A stretch of DNA of 64,000 nucleotides, from NCBI GenBank assembly GCA_022823085.1, contig JAJDXV010000141.1:1-64000 (forward strand), read 5' to 3'. Made by a program: the position numbers and the translations under genes. This document shows, in pieces, positions 42,664 to 51,575 of this stretch. The notes beneath the pieces were generated by a model. It searched no databases, was not told the origin of the DNA, and saw nothing but the letters and a program-made list of their open reading frames with translations. The stretch comes from Candidatus Poribacteria bacterium. Its GTDB lineage: Bacteria > Poribacteria > WGA-4E > WGA-3G. How positions within the stretch are numbered: the stretch's first letter is position 1; every line of letters starts with the position of its first letter.

Positions 42664-43460
42664 TAGGTCTTAATCATCGCCCAACTTGTCGCTAATTTTC
42701 CTTGTGGGTCTACACCGAGTGCTGCCTGTAGTCCATTCTCTCGGATTGCATCGATCTGATCCAAACTCAAGTCCACGTTGAAAATAGCGACTTCATCGAA
42801 TGAGCCGATCATAAAGGTGTGGTTCGCCAAAGGTGCACCGATATTGACCTCTTGCGTATCAACGCTGGTGTCCATGGCAAATTCGGTTCCCTCTTTTACC
42901 TGAAGTTCACCATCTACATATAGATCGTGGTCTTTTACGGCATCTGATCCCTCCGGAAAAACCACTGCACAATGATGCCATTCACCATCGCAGACGTTGT
43001 CTGTGCCGAAATTGTTGCCGCTGTTGACTTCCACCCGTAAGTTGCATTCATCGCCTCGGACGTGTGCGCGGATGTAGTATTTTTGGCTCGGCGAATTCAC
43101 ACCCCACTTGACCCAGGAATGGTCGCGGACTGTTGTCGTTTTAAACCAGAAGACAGTCGTTCTCGGATCTGTCCCTCCAATACCGTTATAGCCTGTGACA
43201 ATGAGGTTGTCATTAGAACCGTCGTATTCTAACCCGTCTCCAATGACACCTTTGACGTACTTTGCCCCCATAATGTCGCCATCTCGCCCGTTCCCAGAAA
43301 TATCCTTGGCAACATTACCGTTCCCCTTGTTGAAGAGATAAGCGACCTCAACAGTCTCCAAATCAAGCGGCGCAGCACGACTGATATTTATGCACACCAA
43401 TCCAAAAACGATAACGATCAACCAAACCCACACAAATTTACTTTGATTTTCAACTCTCAT
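42660..43460 (-). CDS. Secreted LamG/concanavalin-like protein
   Basis: 266 residues. Signal peptide (FVWVWLIVIVFGLVCINISRA), then one complete LamG jelly roll: VEVAYLFNKGNGNVAKDISG, YDGSNDNLIVTGY, WHHCAVVFPEGS, LYVDGELQVKEGTEF, SFDEVAIFNVDLSLDQIDAI, ending GKLATSWAMIKTY. This intact copy shows what is missing from the fragments at 7163 and 15677. Likely binds carbohydrate outside the cell. AGGAGG precedes the ATG. Confidence 0.8.
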   Translation of the reverse strand: MRVENQSKFVWVWLIVIVFGLVCINISRAAPLDLETVEVAYLFNKGNGNVAKDISGNGRDGDIMGAKYVKGVIGDGLEYDGSNDNLIVTGYNGIGGTDPRTTVFWFKTTTVRDHSWVKWGVNSPSQKYYIRAHVRGDECNLRVEVNSGNNFGTDNVCDGEWHHCAVVFPEGSDAVKDHDLYVDGELQVKEGTEFAMDTSVDTQEVNIGAPLANHTFMIGSFDEVAIFNVDLSLDQIDAIRENGLQAALGVDPQGKLATSWAMIKTY

Positions 43461-43661
43461 CTCTATTTTCCTCCTCAGTCAAAAACTGCAAAATATCCAA
43501 CCCAAACCCTATATTTCCACTGGAAGAGGCTGGAGCATAAGTATGTCGGTCTAAGGTTTCTAATGATATGCATTGTAGCAAAATCACTCAAAATAGGCAA
43601 GTAGAAAAATGGGACCAGAAACACGCGCCCTCTATTGATTTTACGGGCTCCAATCAGATAT

Positions 43662-43783
43662 AGGACTTACGCAATTTTGACTAAAGTCGGTTCTATTCGC
43701 TGAGATTTTTCGGAAAACACAGCGTTTTTGCAGCACAGGCTAACGGTCTCCTATGGTACAAAAGAGCAGCATGCGTAAGGCCT
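43662..43783. mobile_element. MITE-like element, copy 3
   Basis: Ends AGGACTTACGCA and TGCGTAAGGCCT (one change at the right end). AGATA on both sides gives a 5-bp target duplication. The gap 43461-43661 holds nothing else. Confidence 0.85.
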
Positions 43784-43801
43784 AAGATATAAAGGTGCGT
43801 T

Positions 43802-44290
43802 TTAATACGGATTTTTCTCGAAAGTGTGGATCCCGTGCTTATAGACGAGTAGGAGTTCACGGTGTCTCTCAAGCACCATGTTATATTTAGAGAACGCTTG
43901 ACAGATGCCGCGTACCGCGATGCCGTTGCGAAGCGTAATTGCGACTGCATCGCCGACAGCGACACGCATATCCACAAATTGACGTTCCGCTATCTTCTTC
44001 ACGGCTCTCAACCCTAAATCTTTGACCTCTTCGCAGATTTGCAAATACGGTGAAAAGTGTCTGGCGTTTTCCACCGAGAACGCCAGTAGGACCTCCAATT
44101 TCGGCAGTGGCGACGCGCCAGCGAGCAAAAGATTGTACTGGGTGACTTTTCGGACCCGCTCATCGCGGATGCCGTCATAGGTTATCAATCTTACAAGTGA
44201 TCGATCGGGTTGGAAGGTTCGTGTCAAAAGGTATCGTTCTGAATACCGGTTATGGATGTTCTGCTTTTCTGTCATGGGTCCGTTTTCCAT
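43802..44290 (-). CDS. Protein with C-terminal Hfq/Sm-like domain
   Basis: 162 residues. The first about 100 (SERYLLTRTFQPDRSLVRLI, LPKLEVLLAFSVENARHFSP) are not recognised. The last about 60 (MRVAVGDAVAITLRNGIAVRGICQAFSKYNMVLERHRELLLVYKHGIHTFE) have the Sm1/Sm2 order and the VYKHGI ending close to VYKHAIST of Hfq. Hfq is normally 70-100 residues, so this is an N-terminally extended relative. It may bind RNA; not proven. AGGA precedes the ATG. Confidence 0.6.
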   Translation of the reverse strand: MENGPMTEKQNIHNRYSERYLLTRTFQPDRSLVRLITYDGIRDERVRKVTQYNLLLAGASPLPKLEVLLAFSVENARHFSPYLQICEEVKDLGLRAVKKIAERQFVDMRVAVGDAVAITLRNGIAVRGICQAFSKYNMVLERHRELLLVYKHGIHTFEKNPY

Positions 44291-44381
44291 CGGTTGTTCC
44301 TGCTTCAGTTGTGGATTTGCGCGTCTGCGATTTTAGGGATCATTATAGCAAGGTAGAGAAAATAATTGAAGCGAAAAAAAT

Positions 44382-44424
44382 TTGACAAAAAGAAAAATAT
44401 GCGTTATACTTAACAGTGTTAAGT
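44382..44424 (+). promoter_or_regulatory. TetR gene promoter and operator
   Basis: TTGACA (44382-44387), 17 bp, TATACT (44405-44410), overlapped by the perfect palindrome ACTTAACAGTGTTAAGT (44408-44424). A second near-identical site lies downstream of the gene at 45106, pointing to the TetR protein as the binder. Confidence 0.8.
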
Positions 44425-44454
44425 TAAATAACTTTGTAAATAAAGGATGAAGCA

Positions 44455-45060
44455 ATGGGTATTAAAGAACGGAAAGCACGGGAAAAAGAGCAGTTGCGGC
44501 AGCAAATTCTCTCTGCGGCGCGGGAGCTGTTTGTCAATGAAGGTTATGAGAACGTCTCCATGCGAAAGATTGCCAGTAAAATCGAATATTCACCAACAAC
44601 GATCTATCTCTATTTTAAGGACAAAGCAGATCTTTTAGATTCCGTTTGCCAAGAAACACTCCTGAACCTGTTGAACACACTTGAACAGCTAAAAAGTGAT
44701 ATAAGCGATCCGGTTGAGAGACTAAAAAAAAGTGGACGCGCATACATTGCGTTCGGTCTAAAATATCCGCAAGATTATAAACTCACGTTCGTTGTCCGTC
44801 CTCAGTTCCAAGAGGGTTTACGCCTGCAAGAAGGGTCGATTGGCAAAAAGGTGTTTGATTACTTGCATGAAATAGTCTCCGAATGTATTCGACAACAGAT
44901 ATTCCGGCAAGTGGATATAGACACCACTGGTCAGGTGATGTGGTCAGCCGTCCACGGCGTAACCTTGCTTTTGATTGATTTCCCGGATTTTCCTTGGACT
45001 GAGAGAGATAAATTAATTGACGCGGTAATTCATACAACGATTGCGGGTTTAAAGGCGTAA
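44455..45060 (+). CDS. TetR-family transcriptional regulator
   Basis: 201 residues. N-terminal HTH: LRQQILSAARELFVNEGYENVSMRKIASKIEYSPTTIYLYFKDKADLL (residues 13-60). The helical ligand domain (FGLKYPQDYKLTFVVRP, MWSAVHGVTLLLIDFPDFPW) is of the WHG/TetR_C type. AAAGGATG precedes the ATG. Autorepression via 44408-44424 is very likely. The ligand is unknown. Confidence 0.85.
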   Translation: MGIKERKAREKEQLRQQILSAARELFVNEGYENVSMRKIASKIEYSPTTIYLYFKDKADLLDSVCQETLLNLLNTLEQLKSDISDPVERLKKSGRAYIAFGLKYPQDYKLTFVVRPQFQEGLRLQEGSIGKKVFDYLHEIVSECIRQQIFRQVDIDTTGQVMWSAVHGVTLLLIDFPDFPWTERDKLIDAVIHTTIAGLKA

Positions 45061-45069
45061 ATTCAAACC

Positions 45070-45097
45070 TATTTGGCGAAAGCCAAATATATTTTTT
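45070..45097 (+). terminator. Intrinsic terminator of the TetR gene
   Basis: TATTTGGC-GAAA-GCCAAATA, a perfect 8-bp stem with GAAA loop, followed by TATTTTTT. Confidence 0.85.
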
Positions 45098-45105
45098 CGC
45101 TTATA

Positions 45106-45122
45106 ACTTAACACTGTTAACT
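45106..45122. promoter_or_regulatory. Second TetR operator
   Basis: ACTTAACACTGTTAACT; its reverse complement differs from the 44408 operator at one of 17 positions. It lies between the terminator and a MITE insertion, ahead of the lipoprotein gene at 45295. Confidence 0.7.
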
Positions 45123-45140
45123 TATTTATCTATGTTAATC

Positions 45141-45260
45141 AGGACTTACGCACTTTTGGCTATAGGTGGCTCTGTTAGATGAAATTCTTCTGAAAACACA
45201 GCGTTTTTGCGTCACAATCTAACAGATTGTGGTACATAAAGAGCAATATGCGTAAGTCCT
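45141..45260. mobile_element. MITE-like element, copy 4
   Basis: Ends AGGACTTACGCA/TGCGTAAGTCCT with TTAAT target duplication on both sides. It is inserted between the second TetR operator and the next gene. Confidence 0.87.
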
Positions 45261-45294
45261 ATTAATATTATCAAAATTTGGAGGAAGAATAAAA

Positions 45295-46947
45295 ATGGGA
45301 GCGCGATACCAATTTCACAAAGGCTTTCTGTCCGCAGTTAGACGAAGCCTGTTCTCTATACTGGTTTTTGGTGTATGTCTATCCAGCTGCTCCGGCCGAT
45401 CTAAGGAAGGGGGACCTCCGACAATGATACCTGCGTCTACGGAATTTACTTTCGAGCGGTACGACGTCGAAACCGGTACTGCGAAACAGCAAACTGTTTT
45501 GACAGGATTCTTGCTCGGTGGTGATTTTGCTGAACTGGCGGTGGTAAATATCAAAAAAAATAAGAGCCGACACTTGAACATTTACGCGTTTAGTGAAGGC
45601 ACTTGGGCATCCAAATTTGAGGTGCCACTACGTCCGGAAGTGCTGTTCGTGGATGTTGCAAACATCGGGGGACGTGATCGTTTAATCACTTATGAACAGG
45701 GTCGTTTAAACTGGTTCGATCCAGACGCAGCGATGGAACGTGTCCTGGTCGAACTCACGACGCGCTACAAAGCGGCAGGCGATACTGGAGTCCCATATCT
45801 TGACATCAGTCGAGACGTGAACGGCGACGCGCTTGATGACTTGGTAGTGCCGGACATCGACGGTTTTTGGATCGCCACACAATTGCAGGATGGATCGTTC
45901 ACGAAACCGATAAAACTCGGACCGCCCGACCCGTTTCTCGATAAGATCGCCTTAGACCATCCGCACAGTTACCGCGATGTCGGGATAACCTCTTTAACTG
46001 TCCACTGGTATCTGAGCCGTCTTCACCAGATGGATTACGACCAAGATGGCCGCAGCGATCTCGTGTTCTGGAACGTGGACCATTTCGACGTTTATCGCCA
46101 AGATACGCGCGGGATGTTTTCCACGGTGACAGACACTTTCACTGTTGACATTCCATTCGACACTGATGGTGCTTACGCAATCGCTTTTGATTTCAAGGGC
46201 GAAAATATGTTCTCGCTCATTTTCGGCTTCAGAGAGAACACGAAGCGAAGGGTGCTGCACACGTTCCAAGATTTGAACGGTGATGGCATCGCTGACCTTG
46301 TGATCCATTCGTTAGAGGGGCGGAGCCTTGGCAAACAGCGCAGTTTATATGAGGTACATTTCGGTACGCCGACACCTAATGGGATAGTGTTCGCGCGGGA
46401 CGTCAGCATGACAATCCGACCGCGCGGGACTGCTGGCGGTTTGCAGCCGTGGGGCTATTCGTCACAGGGGTTCCAAGATATTGATGGCGATGGTAAGACC
46501 GATATTCTGTTCAAGGACGTAAAGACTGGACTTACTGGGATGAGCCGTGCGATGGTCGGTAAATCGATTGCGATAGACCTCGAGTGCTACCGCATGGAAA
46601 ATAGGACGTATCCAGCTAAACCGACGACAAGGCGTAAAATTAGACCGAACTTAGATATCTTTGAGACAGATAGGGTCTTCTTTCCAGTCGTTCTGCTTGG
46701 CGATGTGAACGGAGATGGACGCTCGGACCTTCTGATTGGAAAGCATTGGGAAGAGCTGCACGTCTTTCCCGGCATACCGGGCCCAGCACTGTTCGCGCGG
46801 AAACCGCAAAAGGTGTCGGTCGCTATGCCTAACGACGAGCGGAATGCTCGATTGGTGGACCTCAACAAGGACACCAAACAGGACCTTCTGATACATTATC
46901 CGTCTACTACTAATCCGCATCGGGTGGCACTATTGATCGCCCGATAA
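45295..46947 (+). CDS. VCBS/FG-GAP repeat lipoprotein
   Basis: 550 residues. A signal sequence with a lipobox (LVFGVCLSSCSG) suggests a lipid-anchored protein. At least five calcium-type repeats: DVNGDALDDLVV, DYDQDGRSDLVF, DLNGDGIADLVI, DIDGDGKTDILF, DVNGDGRSDLLI, consistent with an integrin-like beta propeller outside the cytoplasm. GGAGGAAG precedes the ATG. It may once have been under the TetR operator upstream, from which a MITE now separates it. Confidence 0.8.
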   Translation: MGARYQFHKGFLSAVRRSLFSILVFGVCLSSCSGRSKEGGPPTMIPASTEFTFERYDVETGTAKQQTVLTGFLLGGDFAELAVVNIKKNKSRHLNIYAFSEGTWASKFEVPLRPEVLFVDVANIGGRDRLITYEQGRLNWFDPDAAMERVLVELTTRYKAAGDTGVPYLDISRDVNGDALDDLVVPDIDGFWIATQLQDGSFTKPIKLGPPDPFLDKIALDHPHSYRDVGITSLTVHWYLSRLHQMDYDQDGRSDLVFWNVDHFDVYRQDTRGMFSTVTDTFTVDIPFDTDGAYAIAFDFKGENMFSLIFGFRENTKRRVLHTFQDLNGDGIADLVIHSLEGRSLGKQRSLYEVHFGTPTPNGIVFARDVSMTIRPRGTAGGLQPWGYSSQGFQDIDGDGKTDILFKDVKTGLTGMSRAMVGKSIAIDLECYRMENRTYPAKPTTRRKIRPNLDIFETDRVFFPVVLLGDVNGDGRSDLLIGKHWEELHVFPGIPGPALFARKPQKVSVAMPNDERNARLVDLNKDTKQDLLIHYPSTTNPHRVALLIAR

Positions 46948-47028
46948 ACAAATATTTATTAGGGCTGGGCAACCCAGCCCCTACAAATGTATAAATAATT
47001 CCAAAATCCACTCTATAAGGAGAAAACA

Positions 47029-47592
47029 ATGAAACGCTTGACTTTTTATCTATGCTGCCTCTTTTTCGGCATAACCTTAAGTTTCTCGGTTCAGGCACAA
47101 GAGACGAATCTCACCAAAAATTTTGGTATCGGACTTCAAGGCGCGACACCTGAATTTGGTGGGGTCAGTTTTCGCTATACTGGGTTTTCCCCTGTGTATC
47201 TTCAAACCGTTGGACGTTTTATTCTCAGCGATGAGAATAGCGATCACATGTTAGGTGCGGGCATTTCGTATGCCATATTTGAACACCAAAGCAGATGGAA
47301 CCTATCTCGGCTCTATTTTACCTTAGAAGGTGCTTGGCGGTACGAAAGAGGGCTGGACTACATTAGCCCGAAGCCCGAAATTACCACGCAGCAGGAAAAA
47401 ACGAGAGAGTACACTACCACAACGTTAGGCGGCGGAATCGCCTTTGGTGGCGAACTTGTGTTCTCACTTGGCGGGATTCCACTCGGTTTGAATGTGGAAG
47501 TCGGTCAAGGCTTTGGCAGGGAAAAAATTGACTCCGAATCTAAAGGTCTCGCTGGTGTGTACGTCGGAATGGGCATACATGCCTATTTCTAA
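47029..47592 (+). CDS. Outer-membrane beta-barrel-like protein
   Basis: 187 residues. Signal peptide (LCCLFFGITLSFSVQAQ), then alternating amphipathic strands (VSFRYTGFSPVYLQTVGRF, LYFTLEGAWRYERGL, TTLGGGIAFGGELVF, LAGVYVGMGIHAYF) ending in an aromatic Phe, as in outer-membrane barrels of about eight strands. AAGGAG precedes the ATG. No functional clue beyond the location. Confidence 0.6.
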   Translation: MKRLTFYLCCLFFGITLSFSVQAQETNLTKNFGIGLQGATPEFGGVSFRYTGFSPVYLQTVGRFILSDENSDHMLGAGISYAIFEHQSRWNLSRLYFTLEGAWRYERGLDYISPKPEITTQQEKTREYTTTTLGGGIAFGGELVFSLGGIPLGLNVEVGQGFGREKIDSESKGLAGVYVGMGIHAYF

Positions 47593-47612
47593 CGCCAACT
47601 CGATATGAGGAC

Positions 47613-47755
47613 GTAGGTTGGGTTGAGCGGTAAGCCACACGCACATTTTCTATACATACAACGTGCTATTCTTTAAGGAACCGTTGAGGTAGATAAGTTT
47701 AGCGAAACCCAACATATCAAACCGTGTTCGTATGGTGATACGTTGGGTTTCACTC
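47613..47755. repeat. GTTGGGTT/AACCCAAC repeat cluster
   Basis: GTAGGTTGGGTTGAGCGG, GCGAAACCCAACA and GTTGGGTTTCACTCGG, related to the copy at 39443. No gene in 47593-47814. Confidence 0.5.
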
Positions 47756-47814
47756 GGTTATAGTGAATATCTCCCTTTAATCGATCTCTTGCACCGAAAA
47801 TGAAGGAGACAAAC

Positions 47815-47949
47815 ATGAAAATTACCGATGTGAAAGCGATGACGCTAAAGGGATACAAACAGTGGAATTACGTCCAGATTGAGACCGACGCGGGGTTGAC
47901 GCGGGGATGGAGATACTGTACAAATTACCCCGGTAATGCGCCTTGGTAA
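47815..47949 (+). pseudogene. N-terminal stub of an enolase-superfamily gene
   Basis: AAGGAGACAAAC precedes ATG. It reads MKITDVKAMTLKGYKQWNYV then QIETDAGLTRGW, the start of a mandelate racemase-type capping domain, and breaks off in unrelated codons (RYCTNYPGNAPW) within the 3' end of the opposing gene. Confidence 0.65.
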
Positions 47950-49838
47950 TTGACACCGGTGAACATCCCAAGGACCATCCACATCCCGACGATGCCGAAT
48001 TCACCGATTACCAGTCCCATAAACAGCGGTCGGAATCTCCGATAGTATCCGATGCCGCCAGATTTTAGTGCCAAATACTTCAGAAACCAACCGACAAACA
48101 TACAAGACCAGAGGAAATAAGACGAATAGACCGCACCCATCACATACCCGATCGGATGAAGTTGCCACCACATAAATTGACGTTGCATAATCAGTAGGAA
48201 ACCGGTGATGCCGGTACCTAAGAGCATGCTGTAGGCTTCACCCAACTTCGGGTCTTTCGGATACTGAATCAGTGAAACGATATGATTGAAATATCTCGGG
48301 GCACCGATGAAGGGCCCCCTTTGGAGATTTAAGCCGCCTTTATCATAAATCAGGGGTAGCGATGCAGCGTAGGAGACACCGATGGCGACGACAATAGCAA
48401 GTACCATCGCGGTCAGGACGCTTCTCCGTTTCAGTTGAAACGGGTCTGCGGCTTTGAATCCGTGTAGCACGCTCGGCATCAAAATACCGCCCCAGTCGCG
48501 CATCATCACCCGCTGAAACCCTAACAGCGACAAACTGCTTGCGTTTATGATCCTTGAACCGGCGATGATTTCAAAGTATTCTACAGGATACATTGGTGCC
48601 TGGATCAGTAACATGCCACCGTTGACGACCATCCACGACAACGCAGTAGAGGCAATCAAAAAGAGCGCGATAATACTACAGGCGACCCATAGCGACATCC
48701 CCGCATAGACGCACAGTCCTGCCAGTAGAACGAAACTGAAAATCGTTCCGAGCACTGCCCACCTATAAGGTAACACCTCATCTGAATCGTCTATCGTTGT
48801 GGATTTTGCGGATTCCAGAAAGGTTCGCCGTAGGAGGTCTCCGATATGTCTGCGACTGTTAATGAGAAAAGCGAGCACCATGACCACATAAGCAGCCATT
48901 GTCTGACCTCTCACCGAGATCCACGGACTGATAGGAATCGCAAAAGCGTTGATGATGATGTATTGCAGCTTGAAGAATAGGAAGAAAAACCAGCAGCTAA
49001 ACGATACCTCCATCGCCAGAAAATAGGTGATACCGATGACAGAGAAATAGAGGAAGAACCGAAATTGGGGCCACCACCCCATCACAATCCACGGACGCTC
49101 CGTGAACGGCTTATAGAGATCGTAACGATTTGGGATAGACGGCAATGCCGGAACATACTCGTGTAGTCCGTTAAGCAGATGAAATACGGCGGCGATACCA
49201 ATCCCCATCCATACGAGGCGACTCGTGAAAAGACCGACCGTCTGACCGTTCACTGAAGATTGCTGTACCATCTCTACAGGCACCGTGACAAGCGGAAAGA
49301 TGAACCGTTCGCGTTCGACCCACTGTTTTCGGACGACAATTGAGACGCAGATTGTCAAGGCATAGAGCAGCAGGATAAAAACCGTCCAGACGATGAGCGG
49401 CTTTACCCAGAGTACCCACGGGACAAGCGATTCCCCTTCGTAGAAATCGGTAACGGCGTGTGTATCCCACACAATTAGCCATTCTGGGAAGTGTGGGTGA
49501 AGTGTTTCCGCCCACTCGTTTTCAGGTGTCGCAAAATAGACCGGTGCCGCAAGATACGGGAGCAGGTACCCGATCATCCCTTTCGATGGGATGGCTGAAC
49601 TGACACCCATCATCACCCATATTACCATTAACTCCGCCGGACTCAGCACCGCCCGAGGCAACATCTTTTTTATAAGCGGATTGACGATCAAAGTCAGAAC
49701 AATCAGTGTAAAGACTGCCCCTAAAGGGAAATGATTCCCAGAAATATCCGTCCCTTGGAGGTAGTAGTCGTTATAAGGGGTGATCGCTGTTTGGACGATG
49801 ACGAGTGCCAAACCGATCAGGATTGTTCTGACGCGCAT
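47925..49838 (-). CDS. Large multi-pass membrane protein, DUF6785-like
   Basis: 637 residues with about 12-14 membrane helices (VRTILIGLALVIVQTAI, AVFTLIVLTLIVNPLI, LIVWTVFILLLYALTICVSIVV, AAYVVMVLAFLI, GTIFSFVLLAGLCVYAG). Includes MVIWVMMGVSSAIPSKGMIGYLLPYLAAP and WLIVWDTHAVTDFYEGES, wording I associate with OPT-like DUF6784/6785 proteins common in Poribacteria and Planctomycetes. Probably a transporter; substrate unknown. It starts 10 nt after the sulfatase stop, so the pair is likely one operon. Confidence 0.7.
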   Translation of the reverse strand: MRVRTILIGLALVIVQTAITPYNDYYLQGTDISGNHFPLGAVFTLIVLTLIVNPLIKKMLPRAVLSPAELMVIWVMMGVSSAIPSKGMIGYLLPYLAAPVYFATPENEWAETLHPHFPEWLIVWDTHAVTDFYEGESLVPWVLWVKPLIVWTVFILLLYALTICVSIVVRKQWVERERFIFPLVTVPVEMVQQSSVNGQTVGLFTSRLVWMGIGIAAVFHLLNGLHEYVPALPSIPNRYDLYKPFTERPWIVMGWWPQFRFFLYFSVIGITYFLAMEVSFSCWFFFLFFKLQYIIINAFAIPISPWISVRGQTMAAYVVMVLAFLINSRRHIGDLLRRTFLESAKSTTIDDSDEVLPYRWAVLGTIFSFVLLAGLCVYAGMSLWVACSIIALFLIASTALSWMVVNGGMLLIQAPMYPVEYFEIIAGSRIINASSLSLLGFQRVMMRDWGGILMPSVLHGFKAADPFQLKRRSVLTAMVLAIVVAIGVSYAASLPLIYDKGGLNLQRGPFIGAPRYFNHIVSLIQYPKDPKLGEAYSMLLGTGITGFLLIMQRQFMWWQLHPIGYVMGAVYSSYFLWSCMFVGWFLKYLALKSGGIGYYRRFRPLFMGLVIGEFGIVGMWMVLGMFTGVNYQGALPG

Positions 49839-49848
49839 CTATTTTCCC

Positions 49849-51318
49849 CTAATGTGAAGCGGTTCGCGGTATCATCTGAGGGTGTGCATAGACGGTGGCA
49901 TCGAAACTCTTTTGCATCAGTTCCCACTTGACGGCTTGGTAATCGGTGTGTTCGGAAAGGTCGTTGTGTTCCCACGGGTCGTTTTCGAGATCGTAGAGTT
50001 CGCAAATCTCTTTTTGATGGTAGACGACAAGTTTCCAACGTCGGTCCCGATACATCGTTGCGTGCGTCTGGTCAGGAAACGCGATTGCGCCGAAAAATTC
50101 AGAACGTACCGCCTCCCGATGGTCAGCGGCAGAGACCTCACCGCGTAAGAGGGGCGCGAGGGATTTACCCTGCACATAGTACGGAATATCCATACCCACC
50201 GCATCGTACAAGGTGGGAACAATGTCAAGGAGTTCAACAAGGGCATCACTTTGAACGTCTTGTTTGAAGTGTCCGGGCCACGAAATCATGAGCGGTACGC
50301 GCACTGAACCTTCGTAGAAACGACACCCTTTGTATACGAGTCCGTGGTCTCCGAGTGTCTCTCCGTGGTCAGATGTGAAGACAATAATCGTGTCCTCACG
50401 AAGTCCCTCAGCCTCCAGATAGTCGAGGATACGTCCAAACTCGTGATCGAGTTGCTCAATCATCGCGTAATAAGAGGCTTGCATCTTTTTGTCGTCCCAT
50501 TCGGCGGGTGTTTTCGCCTGCGATTGGAAGTCGATGCCGGCATCTGCTAATTTCGACTGGAAGGCGATGTCGCTCTCCTGAAAGTGCGGACCGGGGAGTG
50601 TTTCTGGGTCATACCGACGGTAATATTCCCAAGGCGCATCAAACGGCGGGTGTGGGTCAAACGGGTTGATACTCAGTAGCCACGGCTGATTTTCGCGGCG
50701 GTTTTTCTGAATAAACTCGACAGTTTTTTCGGTACACCAATAGGTCTGATGAAGGTGCGGCGGTACGTTATCGCAATCCGGTGTCGGTGCATTCACGCGT
50801 CCAGATCGGTTCGGAGATTTTTGCGAATCTGCCTTGCCTGCTATCAATGCTGCAGGATCGACACCTTGCGAGCGTTGCCAATCTGCGTATTCGTGTCCGA
50901 TCGCGTTCGGTTTCGCGTGATCGTGGCTATATTGGAAGTAGCGGTAGCCGTCATCCACGCGTTGTTCCTGTGCATCGAAGGCACTCGCGAGGTGGAGTTT
51001 CCCAATTAATCCGCAATCGTAGCCGTCTTGTGCAAGCGCGTGCGTAATCAACCGGTCTTCGTAATATTCGGGAAAAACCGGGTTACCGTTGCCAGTGACA
51101 CTCACGGCTGACGGATACATACCGGTCATAAAACTTGCACGGGAAGGCGTACAGATGGGAGACTGACAATAGGCGTGCGTGAATGTGACCGATTGCCCCA
51201 TAAATTCGTTGAGCCTCGGTGTGTGAATATATGGATTTCCCAACGCACCGATGGTATCGAAACGTTGCTGGTCTGTACAGTACCATAAGATATTTGGACG
51301 TTTTTCCATTTCGCTCAC
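49849..51318 (-). CDS. Sulfatase (type I, formylglycine)
   Basis: 489 residues. PNILWYCTDQQRFDTIG holds the first metal aspartates; CTPSRASFMTG is the C-x-P-S-R signature whose Cys becomes formylglycine; FTSDHGETLGDHGL provides the second metal site; SWPGHF follows. No signal peptide, so cytoplasmic unless exported otherwise. A hydrolase for a sulfated sugar or other sulfate ester. The MSEMEKRPN start may be four codons early. Upstream partner of the DUF6785-like gene. Confidence 0.85.
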   Translation of the reverse strand: MSEMEKRPNILWYCTDQQRFDTIGALGNPYIHTPRLNEFMGQSVTFTHAYCQSPICTPSRASFMTGMYPSAVSVTGNGNPVFPEYYEDRLITHALAQDGYDCGLIGKLHLASAFDAQEQRVDDGYRYFQYSHDHAKPNAIGHEYADWQRSQGVDPAALIAGKADSQKSPNRSGRVNAPTPDCDNVPPHLHQTYWCTEKTVEFIQKNRRENQPWLLSINPFDPHPPFDAPWEYYRRYDPETLPGPHFQESDIAFQSKLADAGIDFQSQAKTPAEWDDKKMQASYYAMIEQLDHEFGRILDYLEAEGLREDTIIVFTSDHGETLGDHGLVYKGCRFYEGSVRVPLMISWPGHFKQDVQSDALVELLDIVPTLYDAVGMDIPYYVQGKSLAPLLRGEVSAADHREAVRSEFFGAIAFPDQTHATMYRDRRWKLVVYHQKEICELYDLENDPWEHNDLSEHTDYQAVKWELMQKSFDATVYAHPQMIPRTASH

Positions 51319-51502
51319 GATTCCTTTCCCGGTTGCTACCGGTTGACGGCTAAGGTGTTATTAAGTTTGGCGATAGGTAAGAAGAATGTCGTTATCTATT
51401 CTATCAAATGTTCAGTTTTAAATTAACAAAAATCGCGGGATGGAAGGTTGGAAGAACTTGGTTGGAAGCGTGGAAGATAGGAGGGTCGGTAAGGTTTTCT
51501 GC

Positions 51503-51531
51503 TTGCCATACCGACAAAGATATGGTATATT
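51503..51531 (+). promoter_or_regulatory. sigma70 promoter
   Basis: TTGCCA, 17 bp, TATATT, 45 nt before the M81 peptidase remnant. Region 51319-51502 otherwise holds no gene. Confidence 0.55.
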
Positions 51532-51575
51532 TGTGTTACAATCCAAAGCGTACCCACGCGTGAAAGGAAGTAGCC

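Noticed and set aside
45141-45260. Rho-independent terminators formed by the MITE ends
   Set aside because: The TIRs are about 100 bp apart without a T-run, and the 5-bp target duplications show an inserted element.
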